Positions 4,765-5,126 of a DNA stretch of 5,126 bases are shown piece after piece. The notes under the pieces were generated by a model, which did not search any database, was not told where the DNA came from, and saw only the letters and a list, made by a program, of their open reading frames with translations. The first letter of the stretch is position 1. Each line of letters begins with the position of its first letter. Source of the DNA: Oscillospiraceae bacterium. Lineage in GTDB: Bacteria > Bacillota > Clostridia > Oscillospirales > Acutalibacteraceae. Position numbers and translations under genes: made by a program. The DNA lies in assembly GCA_902766855.1 (NCBI GenBank), contig CACXFE010000093.1:1-5126 (forward strand), written 5' to 3'.

Positions 4765-5126
4765 ATGTTTGAAGCAAAATCCTATTTTTACGGAACGGGA
4801 AGAAGAAAAAGTTCCGTTGCTCGCGTCCGTCTTTACGCCGGAACCGGGAAGATCACTATCAATGATCGGGATATTGATGATTATTTCGGTCTCGAAACCC
4901 TGAAACTGATCGTGCGTCAACCTATGGCGCTCACCGGCGCGGCGGATAAATTCGATGTTGTATGCCGTGTGACCGGCGGCGGCGTGACCGGGCAGGCCGG
5001 TGCGATCCGTCACGGCATTGCCCGTGCGCTTCTGCAATCCGATGCCGAGTTGCGCGCTGAATTGAAAAAGGCCGGTTTCTTAACACGCGATCCGCGTATG
5101 AAAGAAAGAAAGAAGTACGGTCTCAA
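4765..5126 (+). CDS. rpsI: 30S ribosomal protein S9 (3' end beyond window)
   Basis: S9 is a small-subunit head protein whose C-terminal tail reaches the P-site tRNA. Translation from the ATG gives 120 complete codons with no stop. It shows GTGRRKSSVARVRL (10-23), a family hallmark, and the S9 signature GGGVTGQAGAIRHGIAR (71-87). DPRMKERKKYGL follows (109-120), normally just before the terminal basic tail. Usual S9 length is about 130 residues, so roughly ten residues including the tail lie outside the window. GGGAG (4751-4755) is nine bases before the ATG, and only 17 bases separate it from the rplM stop, so the two genes share the rplM promoter. Confidence 0.97.
   Translation, partial: MFEAKSYFYGTGRRKSSVARVRLYAGTGKITINDRDIDDYFGLETLKLIVRQPMALTGAADKFDVVCRVTGGGVTGQAGAIRHGIARALLQSDAELRAELKKAGFLTRDPRMKERKKYGL

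Noticed and set aside
1..5126. CRISPR arrays, insertion sequences, tRNA or rRNA genes
   Set aside because: No spaced direct repeats, transposase-like frames, terminal inverted repeats or RNA gene signatures were seen.

Overview
The window looks like chromosomal housekeeping DNA from a Gram-positive (Bacillota) anaerobe. My best guess is a class Clostridia member near Oscillospirales, probably known only from metagenomes. That rests on the L13 N-terminus (MSTFMAKPAEIQRKWY), the DUF2975 plus YozG-type regulator pair, strong GGAGG ribosome binding sites, and sigma-A promoters with a TTGACA-like -35, a 17-bp spacer and an extended TGG -10. The lineage is inference; no rRNA or tRNA gene is present.

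Layout, left to right. Bases 1-113 are non-coding and packed with inverted repeats, ending in a 12-bp hairpin with a T-run on the plus strand. serS (131-1435, minus) encodes a full-length but divergent seryl-tRNA synthetase. Its promoter (1531-1559) is followed by a short, foldable leader of about 90 nt with no T-box. Bases 1560-1667 are non-coding with small hairpins, and 1668-1703 is a strong two-way terminator. Next is a tightly packed minus-strand operon transcribed from 4092 towards 1708. It contains a four-helix DUF2975 membrane protein (3562-4008), a 68-residue Cro/C1-type regulator (3346-3552), and a roughly 545-residue polytopic membrane protein of the DUF4173/DUF4153 kind (1708-3345). 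A 310-bp divergent intergenic region (4009-4318) holds the operon promoter, a small dyad, a run of helically phased A-tracts, and a near-consensus promoter for the plus-strand ribosomal-protein operon. That operon is rplM (L13, 4319-4747) followed by rpsI (S9, 4765 to the window end, cut about ten residues short).

Functionally, serS, rplM and rpsI are translation genes. The middle operon is an uncharacterised regulator plus membrane-protein module. Gene overlaps and ribosome-binding-site placement suggest coupled translation, and the small regulator is a plausible controller of its own operon. Nothing here is a clearly new system. The most useful leads are this module, the foldable serS leader, the divergent SerRS, the phased A-tracts upstream of rplM, and the hairpin-rich element at the left edge.
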